This document shows positions 8,415-16,834 of a stretch of 49,450 nt of DNA, piece by piece. Location of the stretch: assembly GCA_902766745.1 (NCBI GenBank), contig CACXES010000032.1, positions 1 to 49,450 on the forward strand, in the 5' to 3' direction. Origin of the DNA: an uncultured Ruminococcus sp. (GTDB lineage Bacteria; Bacillota; Clostridia; Monoglobales; Monoglobaceae). The stretch's first letter is position 1; the number at the start of each line of letters is the position of its first letter. A program made the translations under genes and the position numbers. The notes beneath the pieces are model-generated. The model worked only from the letters and a program-made list of their open reading frames with translations. It was not told the DNA's origin and did no database searches.

Positions 8415-9440
8415 TCACCACTTATCCTCTTCCTTATTCTCGGGTATAACCGCCTTAAGTGCGGTAATGGCAACCTCTATCTGGCTGTCGTCCGGCTCGT
8501 TGGTGGTAATATGCTGAAACAACATTCCGGGCTTGCTGATTATCCTCGTCAGAAGGTTGTCGTGTCTGCCGGCAAACTTGATTATCTCGTAGGATATACC
8601 TGCCACGACAGGGAGCAGCAAAAGCCGCAAAATCAGTCTTGTAATCACCCACGGTATGGCAACAAGGTATTTCCCTATATACGGAATTGCCGCAAAGGTC
8701 GCCTCATCCCACGGAATGACCGAGTACACAAGTATACTTATTATCATTACCAAAAGCAGAAAGCTGGTGCCGCATCTCGGGTGAAGCCTTGACTGCTTTC
8801 GAACGTTTTCCACGGTCAGGTCAAGTCCCTTTTCATAGCAGAAAATTGATTTATGCTCTGCCCCGTGGTACATAAACACACGCTTTATATCCTTCATCCT
8901 TGACACAAGCGTCAGATACAACAGAAAGATAACTATTCTCACCACGCCCTCTATCAGAGTCAAGCCGATACGGGCAGTGATTATATTCTTCAAAAATCCA
9001 GTCAAAAACGCAGGCAGCAGTATGAACATTCCTATGCTCAGTGCCATTGAGAATATAACCGATATGTAAATCACAATGTTCATTGCCTTCTCCGACCCAA
9101 GCTTTTCGTCGAGCCACGCCTCGAATCTTGACGGCTCCTGCTCTATCGGCTCTCCCTCGTCATCAACGTCTATAAACTGCGCCGAAAACATCAGAGACTT
9201 CACGCCGATAATCATGGAATCCACAAAGTTAACACATCCGCGTATGATCGGAAGCTTGATGAATTTCCCTGTGCGCACCTTTCCCAGCTTCATATCATCA
9301 ATCACAATTTCTCCGTCAGGCTTTCTGACTGCGGTTGCCACGTTGTGCGGCCCGCGCATCATCACCCCCTCCATAACCGCCTGACCTCCGATGGAGGTTC
9401 GGTGCATGGGACAGGTGGTTTCGTTATTCTTATTCTCCAT
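8415..9440 (-). CDS. DUF1385 (YqhQ-like) membrane protein
   Basis: This is a 341-residue integral membrane protein of the DUF1385 family, recognised by GGQAVMEGVMMRGP near the N-terminus, MYHGAEHKSIFCYEKG at about 188-205 and LHPRCGTSF shortly after. Several hydrophobic segments lie between about 125-185 and 225-275. The biochemical role is not established. It is often the first gene before prmC and prfA in Clostridia, which is partly kept here. GGGGAGG lies eight bases upstream of the ATG. Confidence 0.9.
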   Translation of the reverse strand: MENKNNETTCPMHRTSIGGQAVMEGVMMRGPHNVATAVRKPDGEIVIDDMKLGKVRTGKFIKLPIIRGCVNFVDSMIIGVKSLMFSAQFIDVDDEGEPIEQEPSRFEAWLDEKLGSEKAMNIVIYISVIFSMALSIGMFILLPAFLTGFLKNIITARIGLTLIEGVVRIVIFLLYLTLVSRMKDIKRVFMYHGAEHKSIFCYEKGLDLTVENVRKQSRLHPRCGTSFLLLVMIISILVYSVIPWDEATFAAIPYIGKYLVAIPWVITRLILRLLLLPVVAGISYEIIKFAGRHDNLLTRIISKPGMLFQHITTNEPDDSQIEVAITALKAVIPENKEEDKW

Positions 9441-9543
9441 ATATTAAACCTCCCCTTTCAGGCTGAATACGCATTCTAATGTATGCTGCAGCCAAAATTT
9501 ATCTTCACGTTAATTTTCAACAACGTAAAACATATCATTGTAC

Positions 9544-9572
9544 AGTATACCATAAACAAAATTATATTTCAA
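9544..9572 (-). promoter_or_regulatory. Sigma-A type promoter for DUF1385-prmC
   Basis: On the minus strand TTGAAA (9572-9567), a 17-base spacer and TATACT (9549-9544) lie about 100 bases upstream of the DUF1385 start codon. Confidence 0.7.
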
Positions 9573-9691
9573 TATAAATCTTGACATACTTTTTACGATT
9601 TTATATGAATTTTTGCTTTATTTTGATAATTGCACGAAGAACGGCATAATTTTCGCATATTACGGCGAGCGTAAATCATAAATCTTTAATC

Positions 9692-9720
9692 TTGATAAAC
9701 GCACTTTCATATGATATAAT
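9692..9720 (+). promoter_or_regulatory. Sigma-A type promoter
   Basis: TTGATA (9692-9697), a 17-base spacer and TATAAT (9715-9720) precede the SLH/prenyltransferase-repeat gene, whose ATG is at 9765 behind GGAGG. Confidence 0.75.
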
Positions 9721-9764
9721 GTCTGTAACATGAATAATATATAACGTATCGGAGGTTATATTTG

Positions 9765-11366
9765 ATGAAGAAACTCATATCATTTACAATGATTTTTGCA
9801 CTTTCCTTTACACTTTGCGGCTTCTCCTATGACGCAGAGGATTTGACACAGGCGGCATCACGGCATATAGCCGATACCGCTCCCAATCCCTCTGTTTCCT
9901 CCATAGGCGGCGAATGGGCGGTTATTGCCCTTGCACGCAGCGGAACAGATGTTCCGACGAGCATCTACGAAAATTATCTTAAAAACCTTAAGGAATATGT
10001 CAAAAAGTGCGGCGGCGTTCTGCATAAAAAAAAGAGTACCGAGTATTCGCGTGTAATACTTGCTCTGACGGCTATCGGCGAAAATCCGGAGGATGTTGAC
10101 GGCTATAATCTTATGACCCCATTGGGCGATTACGAAGAAACCGTATGGCAAGGGGTAAACGGCGCAGTCTGGGCACTTATCGCCCTGGACAGCGGAGGCT
10201 ACGAGGTTCCCGTGAACACCGCCGCAAAGGTTCGGGCAACCCGCGAAATGTATGTAAGCGGAATCCTTGCCGCCCAAGCTTCGGACGGCGGCTGGACACT
10301 CATGGACAACGGAGCATCAGAGGCGGATATCACCGCCATGGCGATTACTGCACTGGCACCCTACCGAGAGTCATCCGAGGTGTCCGCCGCAATCGAACGG
10401 GGACTCACATACCTGTCCGAGGTTCAGACCGAAAACGGCGGATTTTTCAGTCAAGGCGAGGAGAACTGCGAAAGTGCGGCACAGGCTTTGACCGCTCTGT
10501 GCACTCTCGGAATTTCCGTTGACGATTCACGGTTTATAAAAAACGGAATGACCGTTTTGGACAGCCTTATCTCTTACCATGACGGCAGCGGCGGCTTTTA
10601 TCACAGCATCAGCCATAGCGGAAATTCGCAAATGTCCTCGGAGCAGGCATTATACGCACTCGCCGCACTAAAAAGATTCAAAGAGGGCAAAACCGCTATA
10701 TTTGATATGAGTGATGCCGTTTCCGTAGTCTCAACCTCCACCGAGGTCGAATACGGCCTGCCGGGTAAAAATCCGCTTGTAAAGCAATTACCTGTCGGTT
10801 CGCCGAAAAGCTTTTCCGACATACAGGGTAACGCCGCACAGAGCGCAATCGAACAGCTTGCCGCACGAGGCATAATCAACGGCAAGAGCGAAAATGAATT
10901 TGACCCCGACGACACAATAACCAGAGCGGAATTTGCCGCAATCATAACACGAGGTCTCGGACTTGAGCAACGCAGCGAGAAAATCTTTGCCGATGTTTCG
11001 GAAAATGACTGGCACTTCGGCTATGTTGCGGCGGCTTACAGTGCCGGAATCATTAACGGAGTATCGGCGGAGGAATTTAACCCCGGCGGGCTTATAACCC
11101 GAGAGGAGGCTGCCGTGATGCTTCGCCGTGCCGCCGCTCTCTGCGGAATGCACGACACCTATGACGGCGACAGCGTACGCAATATTCTCGCCGCCTTCAC
11201 CGACTATATCAAGGCAAGCGACTGGGCAAGGGAGGCTCTCGCCTTCTGCTTTGACAAGGGTATTTCGGACGACAGCGCAATGGAAATTCTGCCGAAGGCT
11301 TCCGCAAAGCGTTCAGAGGTCGCCCTTATGCTTTTTAATATGCTGACCTCGGCACGGCTTATCTGA
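9765..11366 (+). CDS. Secreted prenyltransferase/squalene-oxidase-repeat protein with SLH domains
   Basis: This is a 533-residue exported surface protein. A signal peptide (about 1-25, MKKLISFTMIFALSFTLCGF) is followed by an alpha/alpha-toroid region (about 30-310). That region has repeats such as AAQASDGGWTLMDNGASEADITAMAITAL and VQTENGGFF of the prenyltransferase/squalene-oxidase type; similar repeats occur in cobalamin-binding and thioester proteins. Three SLH repeats fill about 345-533. The toroid probably binds a ligand or partner rather than acting as a cyclase, because no DxDD-type catalytic motif was seen. GGAGG precedes the ATG at 9765 and a sigma-A promoter lies at 9692-9720. A bidirectional terminator follows. 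Confidence 0.85.
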   Translation: MKKLISFTMIFALSFTLCGFSYDAEDLTQAASRHIADTAPNPSVSSIGGEWAVIALARSGTDVPTSIYENYLKNLKEYVKKCGGVLHKKKSTEYSRVILALTAIGENPEDVDGYNLMTPLGDYEETVWQGVNGAVWALIALDSGGYEVPVNTAAKVRATREMYVSGILAAQASDGGWTLMDNGASEADITAMAITALAPYRESSEVSAAIERGLTYLSEVQTENGGFFSQGEENCESAAQALTALCTLGISVDDSRFIKNGMTVLDSLISYHDGSGGFYHSISHSGNSQMSSEQALYALAALKRFKEGKTAIFDMSDAVSVVSTSTEVEYGLPGKNPLVKQLPVGSPKSFSDIQGNAAQSAIEQLAARGIINGKSENEFDPDDTITRAEFAAIITRGLGLEQRSEKIFADVSENDWHFGYVAAAYSAGIINGVSAEEFNPGGLITREEAAVMLRRAAALCGMHDTYDGDSVRNILAAFTDYIKASDWAREALAFCFDKGISDDSAMEILPKASAKRSEVALMLFNMLTSARLI

Positions 11367-11393
11367 AAATATAAATTTTAATCGGCGTGTATC

Positions 11394-11432
11394 AAAAACG
11401 GCCTTGCGGACAACCTCCGCAAAGCCGTTTTT
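11394..11432. terminator. Bidirectional intrinsic terminator
   Basis: AAAAACGGC and GCCGTTTTT flank an inner TTGCGGA/TCCGCAA stem. It serves the plus-strand SLH gene and the minus-strand glycyl-radical operon, which converge here. Confidence 0.85.
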
Positions 11433-11445
11433 GTATTACAAGGTC

Positions 11446-13662
11446 TTACATTCCCTTTAAGAATCTGTCAACCACAAGCTGTCTGAACTCCGGTGAAAGG
11501 CTGGCGAAGTACGCCGTAAAGCCTGTTACACGGACAACCAAGTCGGGATAGAGATCCGGGTCCTTATTCGCCTCCATAAGCTTGTCGGCATCCAAAACGT
11601 TAATATTTATCAGCGTTCCGCCCTGCTTCATGTGTCCCTCAATCAGCGACAGTACCGTATCGATTCCCTTTTCGTCACAGGCAACCTCCGGGTCAAATTC
11701 TATCTGCAACGGTGCGGTGTTTCCCCAACCGCACTGAACGGAGGCAATTCCGTTCGACTGCGCAGTCGGCGCACCGTCCTGACGAAAGTGAGGGTTCGGG
11801 TTTGCCCCGTGGGAAATCGGTTCACCGGCGCGGCGGCCGTTGGGTGTTGCGCCGACCTTTGAGCCGTACTCAATGGTGCGCGACCAGCTGAACCACCCGG
11901 GGATGAGCTGTCTGCCCTCGGGCATTTCCTGCGCCTTTATCATTTTAACCCAATTGTCAGTCAGTCGATTTGCCCACCTGTCCGCCGCAGTTCCGCCGTG
12001 GCAGTACTTAGGTGCGGAATTGAGTATCAATCTGCACCGCTCATCTGCAAAGTTGTTGTCAAGAGCCTCAAATACCTGCTCCCAGCTTAGCACCTTTTCC
12101 TTCTCCACTCGTGTTTCAAGAGCACCGAAGGAATCCGCAACAACCGCAAGTCCCGCACCGTCAACGCCGACGGTATAAAACTCGGCAACCTGTGATATAT
12201 CCTCACCCTTTTCAACGGTGTTTCGCATCATCAGGTTCATTATAAGCTCCGGTGTGACCTCCCATGCGTGGTCAATATGCAGGTTTATGCCTGCCGCAGT
12301 GACTTCGATTGCCTTTTTCAAATGCTTTTGGTATATTTCAAACAGCCGCTCTGTGCTGTACTCCTTCTCCTTGCGCAAATCAGCTATTGCCTCGTCAAGC
12401 ACCTTGGCAATATTTATCTTGACCGTGTCGTTCATGGGGAACTCCTTGCCCGGCACGCACATCCAGTTACAGCCGACAGCTATGCGCTCCCGTGCGGTTT
12501 TCTTGTCCACGCCGTTTCGCATATATCCCTCCGCAAGAGCCTTATCATTGCAGAATCTCGGCCATGCGTTCTTGTTTTTAAGCAGGTAGTACACCGCTTT
12601 CCTCAAAAACTCCTTGTCACAGTTTTCGTGCATTCTCACGGTCAGGTTGCAGGCAATGTTTATGCTGTCCGCCGCCTCTAAAATCAGGTATGACAGATGG
12701 TTCGTCCTATCCTTGTCATTTTCGTCAACACCCGAAATCTGATAATAATGCGGATCTATCAGCAGAAGGTTGGCAATCAGAAACTTCGCCGTTTCATCGT
12801 CTAAAATCCCCGCCTTTACATCCCTTTCGTAGTACGGATAGAGAAGTCCGTCAAGCTGAAATCCCGCTCCGTCACGAGTGTAAATTCTTGATGCACAGTT
12901 AAAGAATGCCGTCCACTGACACGCCTGCCTGAAGGTCTTCGGCGGTTCGGTTCGCACCGCCTCGCAGGTTTCAAGCATCATCTCTAAACTTTCCTTTATC
13001 TCGGGTCTGTCCTCCTGCGGAATCATCTCCTTGATTTTGGCGATGTGCCTGTCTATAAAAGCAATAATCGCCTTAACGCAGCGTTCCTCCGCATCGTAAA
13101 AGTCCTTCTTATCTTTATTTATGGCTCTGTACTTTTCAAGCTTCTTTAAAAGTCCGCCGAAGCCCAGTTCAAAGCCTATACGGTAATCGCAGGCAAAGTG
13201 CGCATCACCGTCGATACCGGTGGTTATGTTATACTTCTCCTGCCACGGCTTTAAGTCGTCATACGGAAATCTCTGCTCGTCCCAACGCTTGCTCCACTGG
13301 TTAGTTGCGCCGTTTTTGATAAACTCAAGATTTTTCAAATTATTCTTAAGCCAGTCGGGCATATAGTGCAGATCACCTCTGTAATTTACAAGCATATCCC
13401 GCCATCTTCCGCAGAGCATCTCCATGGGGTCCACATACGGCTCATGGGCATCGATTACTCGACAGAAGTTTTCGCTCATACCGTCATAGCCGTAAAAGCT
13501 TCCGTTTGTGCTGTTGTACCACGGCTCCACACAGTAGCCCTCGGATATGGGCACCGTTCCGAAGTCGTCCAGGTCGGTGTAGCCGTTCTGCTTTCTCTTC
13601 TCCAGTGTGTGACGGATTTTCGTCTCACGCATGGATTTTAATCTGTCCTCATATGTAAGCAT
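11446..13662 (-). CDS. Glycyl-radical enzyme of the pyruvate formate-lyase superfamily, substrate unknown
   Basis: This is an oxygen-sensitive radical enzyme of 738 residues. The C-terminal glycyl-radical loop reads RVTGFTAYF with G714. The preceding ATPNGRRAGEPISHG block is typical of the superfamily. The finger-loop cysteine is C398 in AVGCNWMCVPG. In diol dehydratases, choline lyase and hydroxyproline dehydratase the loop is GCVEP, with a glutamate two residues after the cysteine; here that position is Trp, and a second cysteine (C402) follows. It is therefore neither a standard dehydratase nor PFL, which has adjacent cysteines. The start at 13662 is chosen for GAAGG seven bases upstream; an ATG at 13680 overlaps the activase stop as ATGA. 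It is the last gene of a six-gene operon with its activase and four oxidoreductases. Radical C-O or C-C cleavage of a sugar-like substrate is an inference. Confidence 0.9.
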   Translation of the reverse strand: MLTYEDRLKSMRETKIRHTLEKRKQNGYTDLDDFGTVPISEGYCVEPWYNSTNGSFYGYDGMSENFCRVIDAHEPYVDPMEMLCGRWRDMLVNYRGDLHYMPDWLKNNLKNLEFIKNGATNQWSKRWDEQRFPYDDLKPWQEKYNITTGIDGDAHFACDYRIGFELGFGGLLKKLEKYRAINKDKKDFYDAEERCVKAIIAFIDRHIAKIKEMIPQEDRPEIKESLEMMLETCEAVRTEPPKTFRQACQWTAFFNCASRIYTRDGAGFQLDGLLYPYYERDVKAGILDDETAKFLIANLLLIDPHYYQISGVDENDKDRTNHLSYLILEAADSINIACNLTVRMHENCDKEFLRKAVYYLLKNKNAWPRFCNDKALAEGYMRNGVDKKTARERIAVGCNWMCVPGKEFPMNDTVKINIAKVLDEAIADLRKEKEYSTERLFEIYQKHLKKAIEVTAAGINLHIDHAWEVTPELIMNLMMRNTVEKGEDISQVAEFYTVGVDGAGLAVVADSFGALETRVEKEKVLSWEQVFEALDNNFADERCRLILNSAPKYCHGGTAADRWANRLTDNWVKMIKAQEMPEGRQLIPGWFSWSRTIEYGSKVGATPNGRRAGEPISHGANPNPHFRQDGAPTAQSNGIASVQCGWGNTAPLQIEFDPEVACDEKGIDTVLSLIEGHMKQGGTLININVLDADKLMEANKDPDLYPDLVVRVTGFTAYFASLSPEFRQLVVDRFLKGM

Positions 13663-13676
13663 TGTCATACCTTCTT

Positions 13677-14468
13677 TCATATCTGCCCGACGGATAAGCC
13701 GGTGTCAAATTCATATTTCGATTTAAGTTCGGTCATAAAGTCCTTGTCAGGCACGGCAAACCTCACCGTTTCCATCCCCAGTGCCTGCTGCTTTGCCACG
13801 CCCAAAGGGTGATACGGCAGAAGCTCATATTTAACAACATTGCAAAGAGATCTCATAAACTCGGATATTTTATCTATCCCCTGCTCAATTTCGGATATTA
13901 CCGGGGTTCTGGCTACTATCGGTATGCCGAGCGTATTCAGTCGCTTAAAGTTCTCCTTTATTTTCTCGTTCGGCACGCCGGTATACTCCTTGTGCAGGCA
14001 GCTGTCCCATATTTTCATATCCGCCATTACAAAATCCAGCTTGCGCAGTATTTCCTCATCAAAGTATATCAGTGACGTCTCCGCAGCACAGCCTATTCCG
14101 TTTTTGCGGCACAAATCCACAGCCTCGTTTAAAAAATCCCTCTGTGCAAACGGCTCTCCGCCGGAAAACGTCACGCCGCCGTCCTCACCGTAATACGCCT
14201 TGTCCTCCGTAACCTCCGCAAGAACCTCCGCCGCAGTCATTTCTCTGCCGCAGACTACCCTTGCCCCCGAATAGCAGCCCTCGATACAGCGACCGCAGTG
14301 AATACACTTTTCGGGATAGAACATAATCTGTTTTTCAAACGAAATACACTCCGGATTATGACACCAGCGGCAGGACAGCGGACAGCCCTTTAAAAATACC
14401 GTTGTGCGAATCCCGCTCCCGTCATGGATTGACGCTCTCTGTATGTCCGCCACAAGTCCCTTTGTCAT
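13677..14468 (-). CDS. Glycyl-radical enzyme activating enzyme (radical SAM)
   Basis: This enzyme installs the glycyl radical on its partner using S-adenosylmethionine and a [4Fe-4S] cluster. The 263 residues contain the radical-SAM cysteines C29, C33 and C36 in GCPLSCRWCHNPE. One ferredoxin-like set, C55, C58, C61 and C65, can hold a single additional cluster. Many activases of non-PFL enzymes have two such sets, so the insert is short. GGVTFSGGEP at about 95-105 is the SAM-binding GGE motif. The ATG at 14468 has GAGGAA nine bases upstream; a GTG three codons earlier directly abuts that site. It sits immediately upstream of the glycyl-radical enzyme gene in the same operon. Confidence 0.93.
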   Translation of the reverse strand: MTKGLVADIQRASIHDGSGIRTTVFLKGCPLSCRWCHNPECISFEKQIMFYPEKCIHCGRCIEGCYSGARVVCGREMTAAEVLAEVTEDKAYYGEDGGVTFSGGEPFAQRDFLNEAVDLCRKNGIGCAAETSLIYFDEEILRKLDFVMADMKIWDSCLHKEYTGVPNEKIKENFKRLNTLGIPIVARTPVISEIEQGIDKISEFMRSLCNVVKYELLPYHPLGVAKQQALGMETVRFAVPDKDFMTELKSKYEFDTGLSVGQI

Positions 14469-14494
14469 TTTCGTCACTTCCTCTCTGTGCCTGT

Positions 14495-15601
14495 TTATTT
14501 CAGTCTCTGCACTGGCTCCGCCTTGCCGCTGTCGGAGGATTTCATTGCGGCATCAAGCAGTGCCATAACCTCCATGTTCTTATCCAGTGTCAGCATCTCA
14601 TGTATCGGCTCACCGGTTTTCACATGATGCGCCCACTGGCACGGCATATTTTTATACTTCTCGTCAACCTCGATTTCGGGAACCTCCACCTCGTTGCCGT
14701 AAATATCATACGCCGCAACATCCGGCGAATTTTCGGCGCCGCCCGTACAGGTTATCACTCCGCCGCTGCACATAACCATGGGACCCGACGGAATAACCGC
14801 TCTCGGCGTTGTCCACGTTCCCTCTATAACCGACATCCTGCCGTCATACTTGATAATTGCGGCGAAGTTGTCATCCGTATCTCCGAAGGGCGTATTTAAG
14901 TTTTCACCCAATGACATAATACTCTCGGCATCACTGCCCATAAACCACTCTGAAAACAGACAGCCGTAGCAGCATATGTCAAGATACACACCGCCGCCGA
15001 ACTTATTCTGATGCCACCAGGTCTTGCTTCTCTGCTCGTCTGACATCTCCTCCGCATTCTCGGTTACTCCGCGGTGCTTCGCACCCTTGCCGAGAGGGCC
15101 GGTATGCCCGTTTATATAGCGAAGCTTCAGCGGATCGCCCACAAGCCTTGCGTCAAGGGCGGCCTTCATCTTATGAATATACGGTCTCCATACCACCGGC
15201 CAGTTTACAACCGCCTCAATGCCGTACTTTGTAACCGCCGCATGAATACGCTTCGCCTCGTCAAGATTCACCGCAATCGGCTTTTCTATGGAAACGTTTA
15301 CGCCGCGCTTTGCACATTCCTCGACAACCTCCGGCTTCATGCAGTTTTCCGTCAGGATAAAGGCGATGTCAGGCTTGACCTCGTCCAACATTTTTCTGTA
15401 ATCCTCATATATATTGCCGCAGTAGTTATCTCTGACATTTTCCATGTTCCACCGTGGCGTATATCTCAAATCCGGAATACATTCCACCCCCGATGGTGCG
15501 TCTGCCGCCGCCGCAAGCTCAAAATCCGCCTGCTCGCTGATGTAGAGTGCAACCTCGTTTACGTGCATATGTGCAAATCCTATTATTACCGCTTTTATCA
15601 T
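14495..15601 (-). CDS. Gfo/Idh/MocA oxidoreductase, Tyr-type, with HMHV nucleotide-binding loop
   Basis: This is an NAD(P)-dependent oxidoreductase of 368 residues with an N-terminal Rossmann domain and a C-terminal alpha/beta domain. The catalytic lysine is in SIEKPIAV (about 104-111). The usual glycine-rich loop GxGxxG is replaced by GFAHMHVNE. The usual DxGxH active-site motif is replaced by GGGVYLDICCYGC, which puts a tyrosine where most members have histidine, as in glucose-fructose oxidoreductase-like enzymes. Its closest relative in the window is the protein at 16835-17914, with the same HxHV loop, NWPxxW motif and tyrosine. It lies 26 bases upstream of the activase gene. The substrate is probably a sugar, inositol or glycoside hydroxyl; which one is not shown. 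Confidence 0.88.
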   Translation of the reverse strand: MIKAVIIGFAHMHVNEVALYISEQADFELAAAADAPSGVECIPDLRYTPRWNMENVRDNYCGNIYEDYRKMLDEVKPDIAFILTENCMKPEVVEECAKRGVNVSIEKPIAVNLDEAKRIHAAVTKYGIEAVVNWPVVWRPYIHKMKAALDARLVGDPLKLRYINGHTGPLGKGAKHRGVTENAEEMSDEQRSKTWWHQNKFGGGVYLDICCYGCLFSEWFMGSDAESIMSLGENLNTPFGDTDDNFAAIIKYDGRMSVIEGTWTTPRAVIPSGPMVMCSGGVITCTGGAENSPDVAAYDIYGNEVEVPEIEVDEKYKNMPCQWAHHVKTGEPIHEMLTLDKNMEVMALLDAAMKSSDSGKAEPVQRLK

Positions 15602-15685
15602 CTCTCTGCCGCCTCTCTTTTTATATTAATGTCCATATCCTAAGCGGAGAAGCTCCGCTTCGGGTATGCTTGTTTATACAATTAC

Positions 15686-16804
15686 TTATGCAAGCTCCGA
15701 CGCCTTGATCTCACGGTTCTCCTCGGCTGAACGGTAGAAGCACTCTATCGCCTTGGTAACCTCAAGGTTCTGATATTCCTTGATGAGATATTCCTCTCTG
15801 CCGGCTAAGGTGTTCATTATATTCCTGTACATATATCTGTGCTGTTCAAACGGAACGCCCTTATATTCGCCGTTGTCGAACCACTTCATCTTGCACTCGG
15901 TCTGGTATCTGCCGATGTTCTTATAGAGGGTTTCACCGTTGACCGAAAGTCCGCCCTTATCGCCGCAGATAACCATATCAAGATTCGTGGTGGGCAGGTT
16001 AATCGCCCAGGAGAACTTGAAGTTTACGCTCATGCCACCCTCAAGACGCATAAATCCGGTTGAGAAGTCCTCAACATTAAATTCGCGGTAGTCATACGGC
16101 CGAGGCGTGAAGGTTCCGTCATACGCACCGCTCTCCGCAATGGAAAGCAATACATCCTCACCCTTATTTGCAATCTTTGTGTAGGTGCTTCCGGATACCG
16201 ACTCAACCTTCTTGTCACCCACAACCCAAAGGAGCGAATCAATAAGATGAACACCCAGGTCGCAGAACGGGCCGCCGAAGTTATGCTCCTTCATATGGAA
16301 CATTCCCCATGTAGGGATTCCTATTCGTCTTATGAACTCAATATCCGAAAAATACACATCGCCGAGCTCGCCGCTTTCCACAAGCTCCTTAGACTGCTGC
16401 ATATAATTTCTCCATCTCATACACTGACAGGGGAAAAGCTGCTTTCCGCAGTCCCTTGCCGTCTGCCACATTTCCTTTGCGTCCGCAAGGGTCAAAGCCA
16501 TCGGCTTTTCGCAAGCAACGTGCGCACCTGCCTTGAGTGCCTTTATCGTCCATTCCTTGTGATACATATTCGGCGTGCATACCGCCACAAAATCAGGCTT
16601 TAACTCGTCCAGCATCTTCTGCGGATCTGTATACCAATTCGGCACATCATGCCGCTTTGCGGTTTCCGCCGCCGCCTCCTCTCGGATGTCGGCAACGCCC
16701 ACAACATCAACCTTGCCTTCCTTTCTCAGTATGTTAAGCGCAGGAAAATGCGCACTGTTTGCAATCATTCCGGTGCCTATTACGGCAACTCTTAATTTAC
16801 TCAT
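15686..16804 (-). CDS. Gfo/Idh/MocA oxidoreductase, His-type
   Basis: This is a predicted NAD(P)-dependent sugar or polyol dehydrogenase of 372 residues. The Rossmann loop is VIGTGMIANSAH (GxGxxA variant), the catalytic lysine is K100 in CEKPMAL, and the second motif is D182-LGV-H186 in GGPFCDLGVHLID. These three residues form the expected catalytic set. A close paralogue is encoded at 20130-21197 in the neighbouring operon (shared GMIxNSAHxPA, RRxGIPTWGxFH and GGxFxDxGVH). GGGAGG lies nine bases before the ATG. It is the third gene of the operon, with an 83-base gap before the next gene, the longest inside the unit. Confidence 0.9.
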   Translation of the reverse strand: MSKLRVAVIGTGMIANSAHFPALNILRKEGKVDVVGVADIREEAAAETAKRHDVPNWYTDPQKMLDELKPDFVAVCTPNMYHKEWTIKALKAGAHVACEKPMALTLADAKEMWQTARDCGKQLFPCQCMRWRNYMQQSKELVESGELGDVYFSDIEFIRRIGIPTWGMFHMKEHNFGGPFCDLGVHLIDSLLWVVGDKKVESVSGSTYTKIANKGEDVLLSIAESGAYDGTFTPRPYDYREFNVEDFSTGFMRLEGGMSVNFKFSWAINLPTTNLDMVICGDKGGLSVNGETLYKNIGRYQTECKMKWFDNGEYKGVPFEQHRYMYRNIMNTLAGREEYLIKEYQNLEVTKAIECFYRSAEENREIKASELA

Positions 16805-16834
16805 GGTATATTCCTCCCAAATATTTCAATAAGC

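Larger units (their letters stand above)
9441..9764. other. Divergent promoter region, no gene
   Basis: This AT-rich spacer separates the DUF1385 gene (minus) from the SLH/prenyltransferase-repeat gene (plus). It holds one well-formed promoter for each direction, annotated separately, and nothing else that looks coding. Confidence 0.7.

Noticed and set aside
11446-13662. Calling the glycyl-radical enzyme pyruvate formate-lyase or a diol dehydratase
   Set aside because: It lacks the adjacent Cys-Cys of PFL and the GCVEP loop of diol dehydratases, and its neighbours do not fit either pathway.
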